Shown: positions 25,469-36,864 of the stretch, one piece after another
How the letters are laid out: the number at the start of each line of letters is the position of its first letter
Position numbering within the stretch: the first letter of the stretch is position 1
Assembly: GCF_009730915.1 (NCBI RefSeq)
Contig: NC_052474.1
Location: 21,611,501-21,675,500 of the forward strand
DNA: 64,000 nucleotides
Source: Dioscorea cayenensis subsp. rotundata
Taxonomy: Eukaryota > Streptophyta > Magnoliopsida > Dioscoreales > Dioscoreaceae
Direction of reading: 5' to 3'
Program-made: the position numbers and the translations under genes
The notes under the pieces: model-generated
What the model saw: only the letters and a program-made list of their open reading frames with translations
Told to the model about the DNA's origin: nothing
Databases searched by the model: none

Positions 25469-26498
25469 GGTAGTGTTTGGATTGAGGGAGTGATCCCCAA
25501 GGCATGGGGATCATCTCACTTTTTGGTGCATACCCATATTTGGGTATGCACCAATAGGATCAGGGGATGGGAATGAGGGGGCTTCATCCCCTCAAAACCC
25601 CATATCGCTCATGCCCTCAAAAATCGAGGGCATGAGCATTCCTTCCCTTTTTCGCTTTTTTTAATTACCAATATACCCTTAATAAATAAAAAAATTATTT
25701 TCTATAATACACCCCATACATGTTATAATTAAATTATTTTTTAATTAAATACATCCTATAATTAAATTAATTTATGTCATTAAAAATATTTAATTAGTAT
25801 AATTAAATAAAAAAATATTTTTTTAAATATTTATTACTCATAATTAAATCATAATTAAAAATAGACTTCAAGATTTCTTTTTAGGAAAGTAGAAATTTTT
25901 GTCCATTTTAATTTTCATGAAACCGTAATTAAAAATATATATTTAATTAAATATTTAATCATAAAAAAACTAAATTGGATAATAGTTAAATGGATTAATT
26001 ATTTTTAATAATTATAATAAAAACATATAATAATTAAATTAGACTTTATTTAAAAATATTTAATTATAATAATAAAAAAATGAATAATTTTTGTTTAAAT
26101 TATTTTTATAAATTAAAAAAATTAATTATTCTTAAATATAATGTGTTTATAAATTAAAAAAATTAATTATTCTTAAATTAATTTAAAATTTTTATTTAAA
26201 AAAATAAATACATCAATAACTCATTTAAATATTATTTATAAAAAAATTGGAGGCATTTAATAATTGTTTCTTTTACAATTAAGATACATTATTTAATTAA
26301 AATACTCAGCAGTACAAAAGTAAATTCTACTAAAAATTTTCCCTATCCCTCTCATATTCCTATCCCCATTCCCTTCAACCAAACATTACTTTTTATCCCC
26401 ATCTCCAATCCCTTTCCCTATTCCTATCCTCATCCCCATCCCCATCCCCTTCCCCTTCCCCATTCCCATATTCTCATTCCCTCTAACCAAACGGGCCC
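25469..26498. mobile_element. Tourist/Harbinger-like MITE, about 1.0 kb
   Basis: The left end ggtagtgtttggattgaggg and the reverse complement of the right end gggcccgtttggttagaggg match at most positions. TAA flanks both sides (25466-25468 and 26499-26501), the usual 3-bp target duplication of PIF/Harbinger elements. The left part holds two perfect hairpins: 25523-25536 with 25541-25554 (14 bp), and 25607-25618 with 25626-25637 (12 bp). The right end is a run of ccc/att repeats (26340-26480). The centre is very AT-rich and has no transposase. Confidence 0.75.
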
Positions 26499-27059
26499 TA
26501 AGTGTTTAGGGAGCTGGGCTTCATATCAGTGTACAATTTTAAATAAAAAATAAAAAATAAAACAAAGGAGTAGCTTTCAAAATTTTGTCATTATTTTTTA
26601 GGGTGAAAGATAAGAGGTAGGTAGACATTTTGGTGTAAATCATGGCACTAGTGCTTTTAAGTCATTTTCAGGGAATGACCAAAGAGGACAATGTCCTTAT
26701 CACCATTTATCAAGTCCTTAGCACAATTTTGGAACAGGGTAATTCCGGTATTTCATTCAATATTCAGGGGCATTTCCGTACAATCGTATCAACAATACCC
26801 CGACTACACAGTGTACGCTCCCATCTTTGTTGGGCAGAGGACGGTCCACATGTTCGTCCCTTTGATATTCACACCCCATCCTTTCTCAATCTCTACCCCA
26901 ACATCTAGAGAGATACAAATACTCTTAGGTAGAGATGAAAATGATCATTTTTAAAAATCTATGGCGTGGTAATAACAGATTCTCAAAATCAGAGGTACAA
27001 ATTAATCTTGTCAGAAATTTACGAGTTTATCTCAAATTTTATTTATTTATTTATTTAAT
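26499..27059 (+). promoter_or_regulatory. Upstream region of the MIR535 locus
   Basis: No protein domain was seen in the short open frames at 26642-26954. A TTTATTTATTTATTTA tract at 27041-27056 is TATA-like and precedes a GC-richer stretch that looks like the start of a transcript. The promoter role is inferred from position. Confidence 0.35.
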
Positions 27060-27636
27060 TTATCGAAGGGTTTGTGATCGGATCTCGGAAGGGAAGCGCC
27101 GCTCTCGTCGTTTTGGATCATTTTTGCTTCTAAAATCGTCTTGATTCTCCGGTTTGCGCTTCATCTCCTCTGTGTTTGTTGTTGATTTCTTCGTTGTTGA
27201 TTTTGATTTGTTTTTATGGGTTTTTTTCCTGCATTTTTTGATGATTTTTTTCAATGTTTTTGTGGTTTTGCAGGCTAGGGTTTTGAGTGATCCATCGTCT
27301 TGGATCTGAAGCTCTGGAGGTATATATGTGTTTTTTTTTTTTTGTTGTGAATTCTCGGGATTTGTCTTGTATGGATGTTTGTCAGAGATGGTTGTTGTTT
27401 TGGAGTTGCTTTTGCAGGTGATGGTGGTGTTGTTGGAGATTCGCTCGGGAGTTGTTTGACAACGAGAGAGAGCACGCTGGTCGGCATTCATGTGATGAGT
27501 GGCCATGACTGTGTGTACTGGCGTGCTCCTTCTCGTTGTCACTAGTGCTGCCCGGCGAAATTTTCGTTTTGATGTCTTTTCTTGTGAACCAATGGACTGG
27601 CGGCATTGCTTGAATGCCCATTTTAATTAACTCAAG
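27060..27636 (+). ncRNA. MIR535: Putative spliced primary transcript of MIR535
   Basis: Around the miR535 hairpin the plus strand shows ordered splice signals. An acceptor ttttgcag ends at 27273, a donor gtatat starts at 27320, an acceptor cttttgcag ends at 27417, and a donor gtgact may start at 27637. This suggests a middle exon 27274-27319 and a hairpin-bearing exon 27418-27636, preceded by a GC-richer first exon from about 27060. There is no long plus-strand reading frame. A 160-codon minus-strand frame here (27542-27060) is antisense low-complexity translation. Exon ends are inferred. Confidence 0.45.
27440..27559 (+). ncRNA. MIR535: MIR535 precursor hairpin
   Basis: Bases 27457-27477 match the plant miR535-5p sequence as I know it over all 21 positions; it begins tgacaacgagag and ends agagcacgc. 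The facing arm, 27521-27541 (gcgtgctccttctcgttgtc then a), pairs with it with only two adjacent mismatches, at miRNA positions 12 and 13. The terminal loop region is 27478-27520. Pairing continues below the duplex, weakly, to ttcgc (27440-27444) with gcgaa (27555-27559). miR535 is related to miR156 and miR529 and guides silencing of SPL transcription factor mRNAs. No SPL gene is in this window, so it acts in trans. Confidence 0.93.
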
Positions 27637-27711
27637 GTGACTATGCTTCCTTCTTTTTTTATTTTTTATTTTTATTTTTTTTATTTTTTTTTTATTTTTT
27701 TATGTGCTTAG

Positions 27712-28609
27712 CAAGGTAGTCAAATCAAGATTCGAATCGTGAATCGAAATTCTAAATTTGTGAATCGAGTATCGTGAATCGAATCGTATCGTAAGATTCG
27801 GTTCAACATTTCAAAGTCATATATATATAACATGATTATATAAAAAATAAAAAAATAAAAATTCTAAGTCATGAATTAAATATAAACTAGTTTGGAAGAC
27901 ATTTTCTTAGTTTGAGATCCTGTTTTGAGCTTAGAAGACATTTTCAAGTATTAAGCAAACCTATATATATTTAAAAAAAAACATTAGTTATTTCAAAAAT
28001 AGTTCAGATTTAGAAATTAATAGAATAATCACAAAAAGATTAAATTATGTTAAAGATTAGTTTTTAAATTATAAAGATTTCTGTCCATAACAAGAGTTTT
28101 AAGATAACAAATTAATTTGATATTAAAATTAAAAAAAAAACATTATCTTTTAATTAATCTTTGAATTTGTTTTTGGATAACAAATTTAAAGATTAATTAA
28201 ATAATCACTAATTTAAAAAACTTTTATAATAATTAAAATAGTTGATCGCATACATTATAATAAAGAATTTAAAAGAAAAAGAGAAGAATGTCAAGAAAGA
28301 TGAAGATATGGTATAAAATGCCTTTGTTGAGGATGTTGGAATAAAACAACAAAATTTCTCCTTCCTCATATGTTTCTTACTCTTTTTATTCTTCCTTTTC
28401 CTTTGATTTTCTTTTTTTTTTAATTCAAAACTTGTATTAACTAGGAATCGTTGATCTTCTCGATTTATATCGATTCGACCGATTCGAGACAGATTCAAAC
28501 GATTCATTCACGATTCTAGATCAATTTCGATTCTTTTATAAGATTCGAAATGAAAAACGATATGAATCGTAAGATTCGTATCGAGAACCGTACGATTCTA
28601 ACTACACTA
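27712..28609 (+). mobile_element. hAT-type MITE copy A (898 bp)
   Basis: It begins caaggtagtcaaatc and ends ggttc-like sequence closing in aactacacta; the ends are imperfect inverted repeats rich in gattcg/cgaatc motifs. It is flanked by an exact 8-bp duplication gtgcttag (27704-27711 and 28610-28617), as for hAT elements. The interior is AT-rich and non-coding. It is the same family as 31992-32811, in the opposite orientation, and lies just downstream of MIR535. Confidence 0.88.
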
Positions 28610-28671
28610 GTGCTTAGTTTGCTGTATTTTATAGTAGTAAATATGGCATCAATCTGGTTGTGTTTTTGTTT

Positions 28672-29275
28672 AGTGCTTCGAAATATTTGAATTATGTGTC
28701 GCAATATTAATAGATTTGCCCATTTGTAATCCATGAAATGTGCTTGCTTTTGTGTTCTTGCTTCCATACCATATTGGTGCCTTAACTGGCCTTGTGAAGA
28801 TTGCCTTTTGATATTGGCATTATATTTTGCCTCTGATTTCATTTTCAGGCTTCCCATTCTGTACGTATTTCAATGTTAATTTATTTGCTCATTTGCAATC
28901 CATGAAAGCTGCTTTTAATTTGTTCTTTTTTCCATATCATATTGCTGCCCTATCATGACTTTTGTAGATTGGATTTTGATATTACCAAGTATATATTGTC
29001 TCTGATTTCATTTTCTGGCTAATGCTTTATGTATTTGCATTTTGTGTCTCAATATTGATGGATTTGCTCATTTGCAATCAATGAAATGTGCTTTCTTTTG
29101 TGTTCTTACTTCTGTATCTTGTTGATGCTCTAATTGAACTTTTGTAGATTGTCCTTTTATATTCATTAGTATATAATTCCTCTGATTGCCTTTCTTGCTA
29201 ATGATTTATATATTTTCGTTTTGCATCTCAACCATAATGGATTTGCTCATTTGTCATTCGTGATATGAGATTTTG
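28672..29275. repeat. Degenerate tandem repeat, about four ~170-180 bp units
   Basis: The phrase atttgctcatttgcaatc, or a close variant, starts at about 28714, 28883, 29062 and 29241. It is followed each time by atgaaa..tgctt and, in the first three units, by a variant of tttgatatt..cctctgatttc. Units have diverged, so the array is old. Confidence 0.75.
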
Positions 29276-29831
29276 ATAGTATTGAGCTTCTAATGGGGAA
29301 TCTTGTGTCTACCCTCTAATGATGTTAATTCATGATCTAGTTTGTCTTGTCAATATTGTGTTTGCTTGACAAATGACTAGGTTCAATCTTTGTTTGTGTA
29401 TTGATGAGTGTATGTGTTTGCGCATGTTGACTGATGGCTTTAGAATCACTGTAGATTAGCATTTTGTTTCTCAAATTAAAATGACTAGTATAAGTAATTT
29501 GTGATTTTGTAAGTGCTTGTATCTTTAACTTTTGTCAAAACAATTAAATTTTATCTTATTCATGTTGTCTTTTTACTAAGTTTAATGTGTCCTTCATAGA
29601 TATTAGATAATGATATTGACATTATGTATCTTTGGCAGCTAACGCCTAGCAACTTTTATGATCAGACACTGAATTTTTGTCACATATAGGTTTCCGTGCA
29701 TGAAATTTTTGTTCAATACCTCTAGTTGAAAATTATTTGATGCTGAAGTGCTTGATTATGGGCCACACAAAGAGCAGTTGGTGGCCTTGGGTTTGAAAGA
29801 TAAGATCAGAGTTAAGAAATAGGTTTATGCC

Positions 29832-30140
29832 AGATATGAATTTCTTAACTCTTGTTAATTTGAATAGTTATACTTGAAGGTGGATGAGTAACCACACAGA
29901 TTTCTACTGCATGGATAGCAATGACAGAAGATAAGATATGAATTTCTTATCTCTTGTTAATTTGAATGGTTATACTTGAAGGTGGATGAGTAACCACATA
30001 GATTTCTACTGCATGGATAGCAATGACAAAGAAGATAAGATATGAATTTCTTATCTCATGTTAATTTGAATGGTTATACTTGAAGGTGGATGAGTAACCA
30101 CATAGATTTCTACTGCATGGATAGCAATGACAAAGAAGAC
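29832..30140. repeat. Tandem repeat, three units of 102-104 bp
   Basis: Units start agatatgaatttcttat at 29832, 29934 and 30038. They contain gaaggtggatgagtaacc and end with tggatagcaatgaca. Copies are nearly identical, so the expansion is recent. Confidence 0.9.
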
Positions 30141-31991
30141 ATTATTGCTAACATTCATTCAGTGTGCCAATGTAGAGTATTGTTAGCATGATTGTTGGAT
30201 TTAAATACATATATATATATTTTTAATATTTCATGAATATTTATTGTTTTATGACCATTGAATATTTATTCATAGATATAGCAGTGGAAGGACCATGTTT
30301 CTTTGATTTACAAGATTCCTTATTGAGAATTTGTTGAAGATAAACTTGCTTAATGATTAAGGCTAGAATTTTATTAACCAATTATTAGATTATGGATTTA
30401 CCATGCTCTGACATTGTGCAAGGGAATTGAAAAGGAATGAATTGGTATTGAAGTTTGCATGTGAGTGATTAACATGAACTAAAGAATATCTATAGTAATT
30501 TAATCTTGACTCGTCTTGAAAATAACTATTTTTGGAATTGGAATTAGTGTAATTCTCAGACAATTAATGATAAATAATTAGTCCAAATTTCTGAAGCTTG
30601 TATGCTGTGCTTTATTAACTTCTGAAAGCCATATATTCATCTCTGGTACCCGGATTTCTTGTATTTAGAGATGATCCTTTCTAAGACTAGCAAGCATTTT
30701 GGCTTACATTATGTTCTCTTTTTTCACAAGGACTATGAACGATAAGTGTTTTGGTTTGTCAGAATGTGTTGTTGGGTTTTTCCTGTCACATACTATATTT
30801 TTCGGCATTGTGTTATTAAATAGTATAAAGTGCAAAGTGGAGGATGTTTGCATTGATTCTAGGACTGGGATGTGTTGATATTAACCATCTTCGAGACTAG
30901 GATTATGTTGCTTGAAACCAAAGCATTTCTTTCATTGATTAAAGTTAAAAGAAATTAGCGTCAATCTTTATAAATTATTGGTTGAAGAAGGCTAAAATCT
31001 TGTTATAATATTAACGGAAAGCTAGTTAGAACTTATGGTTTTTGAAAATGCTATATATACATATATATATTAAATAAGTGCTTCTACATGAGTTATATAT
31101 CTGCATGGATACGTAAGTTATAAGTGCTTTTATGAGTAAATTAAGCATGTATGGTTTTCTTATGTGCATTTCGATGCGTTGTATGTAGAAGTGCTTCAAA
31201 TGGGTACAGACTGAAGTTTTGTTGGCCATATAGATTTGAATATTTATGAACGCTTGGAAAAAGTTATCATTCTAAGTTATATATATGGAGACAAAGGTTA
31301 ATGCTGCATTTTTATGAAGAATACTTCGGTCATTAATTAAAGTCAAAAAAAGTTTTTGCATGGGTGGTTAAGTGAAGAAGATGAAGAAATTCTTAAATTA
31401 GGAAAGAAGTATATGTTTTTATGTTTATATATAGGGACTGAAATTTTGTTTTTAAATTAGGAAAGAAGTATATGTTTTTATGTTTTTATGGGTGGTTGGT
31501 CATTTAAAGTCAAAAAAGTTTTTTTATGGGTGGTTGTGGTGAAATGTTCTTAATACTTACATTTTGAAAAGTATCTCAAAGAGGCCTACAAACTGTCAGA
31601 ATGACCATATGGATGCCATACCTACTTCCGTACTAGAGCCTTATCTCTAGAGGATTCTTTTGTATTGAAAAGTAACATGGATTGTAGTCTTGGAAATTGG
31701 GCGGCCAATCTCAGAGCTTCTTGGCAGTAATGGCAAAGTTGGTGATGTTGGTTTCTTCTAACTTGATAAATTGGACGAACATGGATGATGGTAGGGGTGA
31801 TGAAATTGAATTTTAGAAGACCAACTTCATTAAATTAGAGTCCATTAGTTTAACTTCAATACTAGTGCCTGCAAGTATGGGGTGAGGGCTATGACTAATT
31901 CCATCATGAAAAACCTGTATGATTTTTTTGATCGCAAAATGTTATGATTGTTGTCTGTCAATAGTGCTAATTTAGTCATATTAGTTATTCC

Positions 31992-32811
31992 CAGTGTAGT
32001 TAGAATCGTACGGTTCTCGATACGAATCTTACGATTCATATCGTTTTTCATCCGTAACGGTTCGAATCTTATAAAAGAATCGAAATTGATCTAGAATCGT
32101 GAATGAATCGTTTGAATCTATCTCGAATCGGTCGAATCGATATGAATCGAGAAGATCAACGATTCCTAGTTAATACAAGTTTGAATTAAAAAAATCAAAG
32201 GAAAAGGAAGAATAAAAAGAGTAAGAAACTTAAGAGGAAGAAGAAATTTTGTTGTTTTTTTCCAACATCCTAGTATGCGATCAACTATTTTAATTATTAT
32301 AAAAGTTTTTAAAATTAATGATTATTTAATTAATCTTTAAATTTGTTATCCAAAAACAAATTCAAAGATTAATTAAAAGATAATGCTTTTTTTTAAAATT
32401 TTAATATCAAATTAATTTGTTATCTTAAAACTCTTGTTATGGAAAGAAATCTTTTTAATTTAAAAACTAATCTTTAACATAATTTAATCTTTTTATGATT
32501 ATTCCATTAATTTTTAAATTTGAACTATTTTTGAAATAACTAATGTTTTTTTTAAATATATATAGGTTTGCTTAATACTTGAAAATGTCTTAGGATCTCA
32601 AACTAAGAAAATGTCTTCCAAACTAGTTTATATTTAATTCATGACTTAGAATTTTTATTTTTTTATTTTTTATATAATCATGTTATATATATATATATAT
32701 ATATGACTTTGAAATGTTGAACCAAATCTTACGATTCGATTCGATTCACGATACTCGATTCACAAATTTAGAATTTCGATTCACGATTCGAATCTCGATT
32801 TGACTACCTTG
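31992..32811 (-). mobile_element. hAT-type MITE copy B (820 bp), inverted relative to copy A
   Basis: It begins cagtgtagttagaatcg and ends cgatttgactaccttg, the reverse complement of copy A's ends. It is flanked by an exact 8-bp duplication gttattcc (31984-31991 and 32812-32819), which differs from copy A's, so this is an independent insertion. The interior matches copy A along most of its length with small deletions. Confidence 0.88.
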
Positions 32812-32819
32812 GTTATTCC

Positions 32820-34043
32820 AGCCATTAACATCTGGTGTATATGTTTATAATTGAATTTATATGTCATGCCTTACCACATATTTTTGTTGAATGTATTTGG
32901 GTTTTAGGGTTACGTAATGGCTTGACATGGTCATGAGTGTCATGGTCTATAACTATTTCTTGTTGTGCCTTTCTCTGTGTAAAAAATATATGTGATTTCT
33001 CTTATATAGATGCACACAAAGTGTCTACCAGCAAATTTTTTTAACACATCATTATGTGAAGGCTGCCAAAACTATACTTGTCCATTTAAGCCATATTGAT
33101 TCTAGGCCACTGTTTGTGTCAATGGCTCTTGATAAATAATTCACTAATCTTGATCCCAAAAACCAGATCGTACAATAATCATTATAGTTTCCTTATTAAA
33201 GGCAAGAATAAAATAAAAGTCCTAGGCCAGAATTGCCCATTTGCCCATAACCTCTCTTAAACCCAAATCGGTTGGTCTACCCATATTTTGACAATGAAAT
33301 GTGAATTCAAACACTCAAAAACTGCACCATTCTAGGCTTCCATAATTCTATAAATAAGAGAATTTTTAATATAAAGAGATAACATAGGTGTAATATCTTA
33401 TTTGGTTCTTTTATTATTCTTAATGTGTCTCTTTAGTCTCTTTATTTTAATTTACCTTCTTGAGATCTCTACATTATTGAAATGGGAAAAATTCAGACCA
33501 TTTGGTTTTCCATCCATTCTTGCTGACATGGTTTTTTAAAAATAAAAATATAATTAATAAAATATTTTTAGAAAAAAAATAAATTAAGAGGTGATGAAGG
33601 TGTGGTTCTGGCGTGGAAAGGGTTTAAGAGCGTCAAGGAGGAAGAGAAGATGGTAGTGCTGACGGTGACAGCGGCAATGATAGTGAAGAGGTTGAGGGGC
33701 TCTGGTGAGGAGGTGGTGGCGATGAGGAACAGGTTGGCGGAGTTGGTATAGCTTGCGAGGAATGCCATGGTGGAGGATGCATGTCACATGCAAATCTCAA
33801 CCGTTTGATCAATGGGCTCATTGTGATTCAAGGTGAACATTGTCAGATTAAAGGCTAGTTTAGTTTTCTTGTCCACATCGCATGGATGTACTGTTTTATG
33901 ATGCTCCATCACCACCACCAGACCACGCTAAATTCTGGCACCCATCGGTTGATCAAACCTAACTATTGCCATCTTAAAGATATTGATTCAAGATTCAAAT
34001 GTTTTCTGCCAATTTCTGGCCTAGCAATAACTATCCAACTGTG
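32820..34043. other. Spacer; possible decayed 3' part of the zinc-finger pseudogene
   Basis: No intact gene was seen. Minus-strand sequence at about 33840-34043 may be the decayed C-terminal region of the neighbouring zinc-finger pseudogene. A GC-richer patch at 33590-33790 gives low-complexity open frames on the minus strand (66-69 codons) that I do not recognise. Confidence 0.4.
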
Positions 34044-34443
34044 TCATCGATGAAACAAATCAGTACCACTATAAGGCTTATGTATCATTGAGTGAGCATG
34101 AATTCCAAGAACCCTGGAAATACTACTACCACTATACCTTGTTCTATGGCTTTGAATGGAATATGACTCATCATCATATGTTAAGAGATCATGAGCCCGG
34201 TTGATACATTTAGCAAGTGTGTGTTCTCTCTTATGTGTATTTTGGTGTCCTCCAAGAGCTCATGAACTGTAGAATTGGTGATAACAGATGTTGCATGAGA
34301 AGACAGTTTTTGGTCTATGTCGATGCTCAAACAAACTTAATACTTGTAGTAGAGCTCAACAATGAAAGGCTTAAATCTAATGAATGATTTTCCTTTCCTT
34401 TTTGAACATCAACGCCACCATGAATAATAATATTCTCCTCCAT
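34044..34443 (-). pseudogene. Broken C2H2 zinc-finger (QALGGH class) protein gene with EAR-like motif
   Basis: On the minus strand, from an ATG at 34443, the frame reads MEEN... and then SLDLSLSLLSS, an LxLxL EAR-type repressor motif. It stops at 34327. Downstream, after a frame change, comes a plant C2H2 finger: FSCNICYHQFYSS, then stop, then ALGGHQNTHKREH. The Gln of the diagnostic QALGGH box is replaced by a TGA at 34262-34260. The frame then continues through AHDLLTYDDESY and IHAHSMIHKPY, a tail typical of the ZFP1/ZFP4/ZFP7 group, to a TGA at 34046-34044. Two extra stops plus a frameshift show it is dead; such genes are normally intronless. Intact relatives act as transcriptional repressors. 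Confidence 0.72.
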
Positions 34444-36389
34444 GGTTTGAGCTTGTTGGAATTTTTTGGATTTTGGTGGTGGCAATGCGGTGGATATGAA
34501 GAAAAGGGAAGAAGAATAAAAAGAAAAAGGGAAGAGAAGTAGAAGCATGGAATCACTTGTATTCTCCCTTATATAAACAAGCTATGTCTTCTCCACATTG
34601 CAATGATCACCACTAATTTATTTTTCTTAATCTTTAAAAAAGCCATGTCATTAGGGGTGGAAGGAAAACCAAATTGCCGTCAAGAGGTGGACTGAATTTA
34701 CCTGTTTCAATAATACAGGGACCTCATGGGGGCAAATTAAATTGAGGGACTAAAGGGGCACATTGAGTACAATAGAGGGATCATATATGGTATTGCACCG
34801 ATAATATATGCAAAATTCCTTAGAATCAATAAAAGTACTTATCTACATTTGCAAAAAATGCGTGAATTATAAATGAGATAACATGAGCAAATGAAAATCT
34901 GTTTATGTAAATGTATGTGGCAGTTATTTAGGATAAAATTGATTAGTTGGTAGGAAAAAACAGAAAAAAATCAAACAATTTGTGCATCAAATCCTAGATC
35001 AACGTGGGAAATTGCACCAGAGAATAGTGAAGTGTTGGAATAAGGAATAAATTTTAATTTTGGGAACTGTATACTTATGTCTGAGCACTGCCTCTTTAGA
35101 GATGATCATAACCTTCAATTAGTGAAGCTATTGTCCTATGTGTGTTAACTCTAAATGCAATTACCTGACTTAAATTGATTCAGTGCTGAGATTCATAGTA
35201 CTCCCCTATTCAGAACCTTAAATTTGCGGATGAGAACTTTGAAGGTAGGGAAATTTGAAAGTTTACGCTAGAAAAGAAATAAGAAATTACGGTATGTCCT
35301 TTGGGAAATTCAAGTTATATGTTAAGCTTCTTGGCTTTTCAGTTGTTTGCGGTTGTAGTTAACACTATGGATAGATTAAAAACATTTTTTTTTATGTAGA
35401 ATTATTATTATACCCTTTCATATAATGCCCTTGCAAGCATAAAGTTGCATATATACCCTAGATAAAATTCAAATTCAACTATTGAATTTTTAATTTGAAT
35501 AGTTAATATGATCAATGATCACATAAATAATGAGATATAATCCAAAAAATAAAATTAAGGAGCTTATGGGATTTTTTCCTATAAAGAGAAATGAAAATTG
35601 TAAATTATAAAATTAAAAAAAAATTTCAATTCTCTAAATTTTTATATCAATCTGCATTCAAATCTAATATAAAGTAAACCATTACATCCAAACTAAACAA
35701 AACTACCTGCTAAAAAACAACAATGTTGTTATAGGTGTATAGAAAGGGGTTGCTAGCAAAGAATGTTTGTTTGTCGTCAGATTTGCAGACTTCCTTCTTT
35801 TACAAATGAAAATAGAGAATAGACAAATTATAAAATAAAATGGTCAAAGGAACAAAAAATGTTAATGAAATTTTTTGATGTACTAGTGCATCTTTATTAA
35901 ACACAAATAATGTATCTTTACCTGCATAATTTTTTTAGTCTTGAAGCGTCAAAAGGTGTAAAGAACAAATAAGGTAGGTTGCTTGAGAATTGAAAACAAT
36001 ACCCCGAGTAGCAACATTGTTAATCCATGTGATGATTTTCATGTTAGTGATATGCCATTCACATAGGCATTTTTCGTGATTGGATAAAGCTTTTGCATAA
36101 CTGTCTTGCTTCTTAGCAAAGATAAGCATAACTAAAGATCTATCTGCATACTTCAACACATTTTTTCCTTCAAGAAAATTGGTTATCATATAAGATCAAT
36201 AATAATAGTAGAACCATTTAAACAAGCTTTAACAGCTTTAATTTCAACTCCATGGCAAAATAAATCCTTCCGAAGAATTGCTACAATGGCAAAAACACAC
36301 TGTTGCTACACTGTTGCATTACAATATCATGTTTGGTACGATACCAACACCAAGATCTCTATTTTTTTCATAACTTGGCTTAATGTCAA
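34444..36389. other. AT-rich spacer
   Basis: No gene was seen. Short open frames (for example 35935-36189, minus) show no recognisable domain. The right end may belong to the old copia remnant that starts near 36390. Confidence 0.45.
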
Positions 36390-36463
36390 ATGATTTGTAG
36401 ATGTAGACTATGCAGATTATCCAGATTCTCGCGATTCAACTACTGATTGATGTATGTTTCTTG
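36390..36463 (+). mobile_element. Old copia RNase H remnant, left part (split by a later insertion)
   Basis: The plus strand reads FVDVDYADYPDSRDSTTD, then a stop, then CMFL, like the copia RNase H motif DADxAGxxDxRxSTTGYVF. The reading is cut at the target duplication tcttg (36459-36463). It appears to resume after 41350 with GDLLILW, like the GDNLISW that follows in intact copia proteins. Confidence 0.6.
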
Positions 36464-36864
36464 TGTTGGGAAGTTTCAAAGTGTTTCTCTGCACTCTGAT
36501 CATTGGAGAATCAGCTCTACTTGGAAGCAAGGATTCAACTCACTCACATACACAGAGCCACTCATAAGGTCTCTTTCTGCTTTTATTTATTCTACACAAC
36601 ACATATTAGTAACTTACATTCAAAAATAAAACCAACGAGTGCCATCATGACACGTACACACATAAAGCAACACACAAGTAACTAACATTAACTGACTCCA
36701 TACTAATATAGATCTCCATGTTCAGACCATTAACTAGCTCTATCTTCATACGTCTTTCTCTTCCATGCTGCGTACATTTACTGCACCATGCATCATCCAC
36801 GAGCCTCTCCATTTAACAAGTTGCCACCTCTTAAGTACATCCATGCTTCATTCACGTCTTGACA
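36464..36864 (-). repeat. 3' LTR of copia element 1
   Basis: On the minus strand it runs from TGTCAAGACG (36864 downward) to the CA at 36464. It directly follows the polypurine tract. The stretch 36728-36864 is repeated, diverged, at 41213-41349. Confidence 0.75.

Larger units (their letters stand above)
28618..31983. other. Non-coding spacer between the two inverted MITE copies
   Basis: No gene was seen. It contains two tandem-repeat arrays, listed separately. Near 31395-31520, short direct repeats (aaattaggaaagaagtatat twice; agtcaaaaaag repeated) mark local duplication. Confidence 0.5.

Noticed and set aside
26642-26954. Two overlapping ~88-codon plus-strand frames
   Set aside because: No domain and different frames equally open; position fits the MIR535 upstream region.
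27060-27621. Minus-strand frames of 70-160 codons (Thr/Lys/Ser-rich)
   Set aside because: Antisense translation of the T/G-rich MIR535 region, no domain, and the plus strand carries the recognised hairpin and splice signals.
27712-28609. CRISPR-like or regulatory cluster of gattcg/cgaatc repeats
   Set aside because: The repeats are the subterminal repeats of a hAT-type MITE with target duplication, and CRISPR arrays do not occur in plant nuclear DNA.
33568-33821. Overlapping minus-strand frames of 62-69 codons
   Set aside because: All three frames are open because of local composition (Pro/Ser/His-rich); no family recognised.
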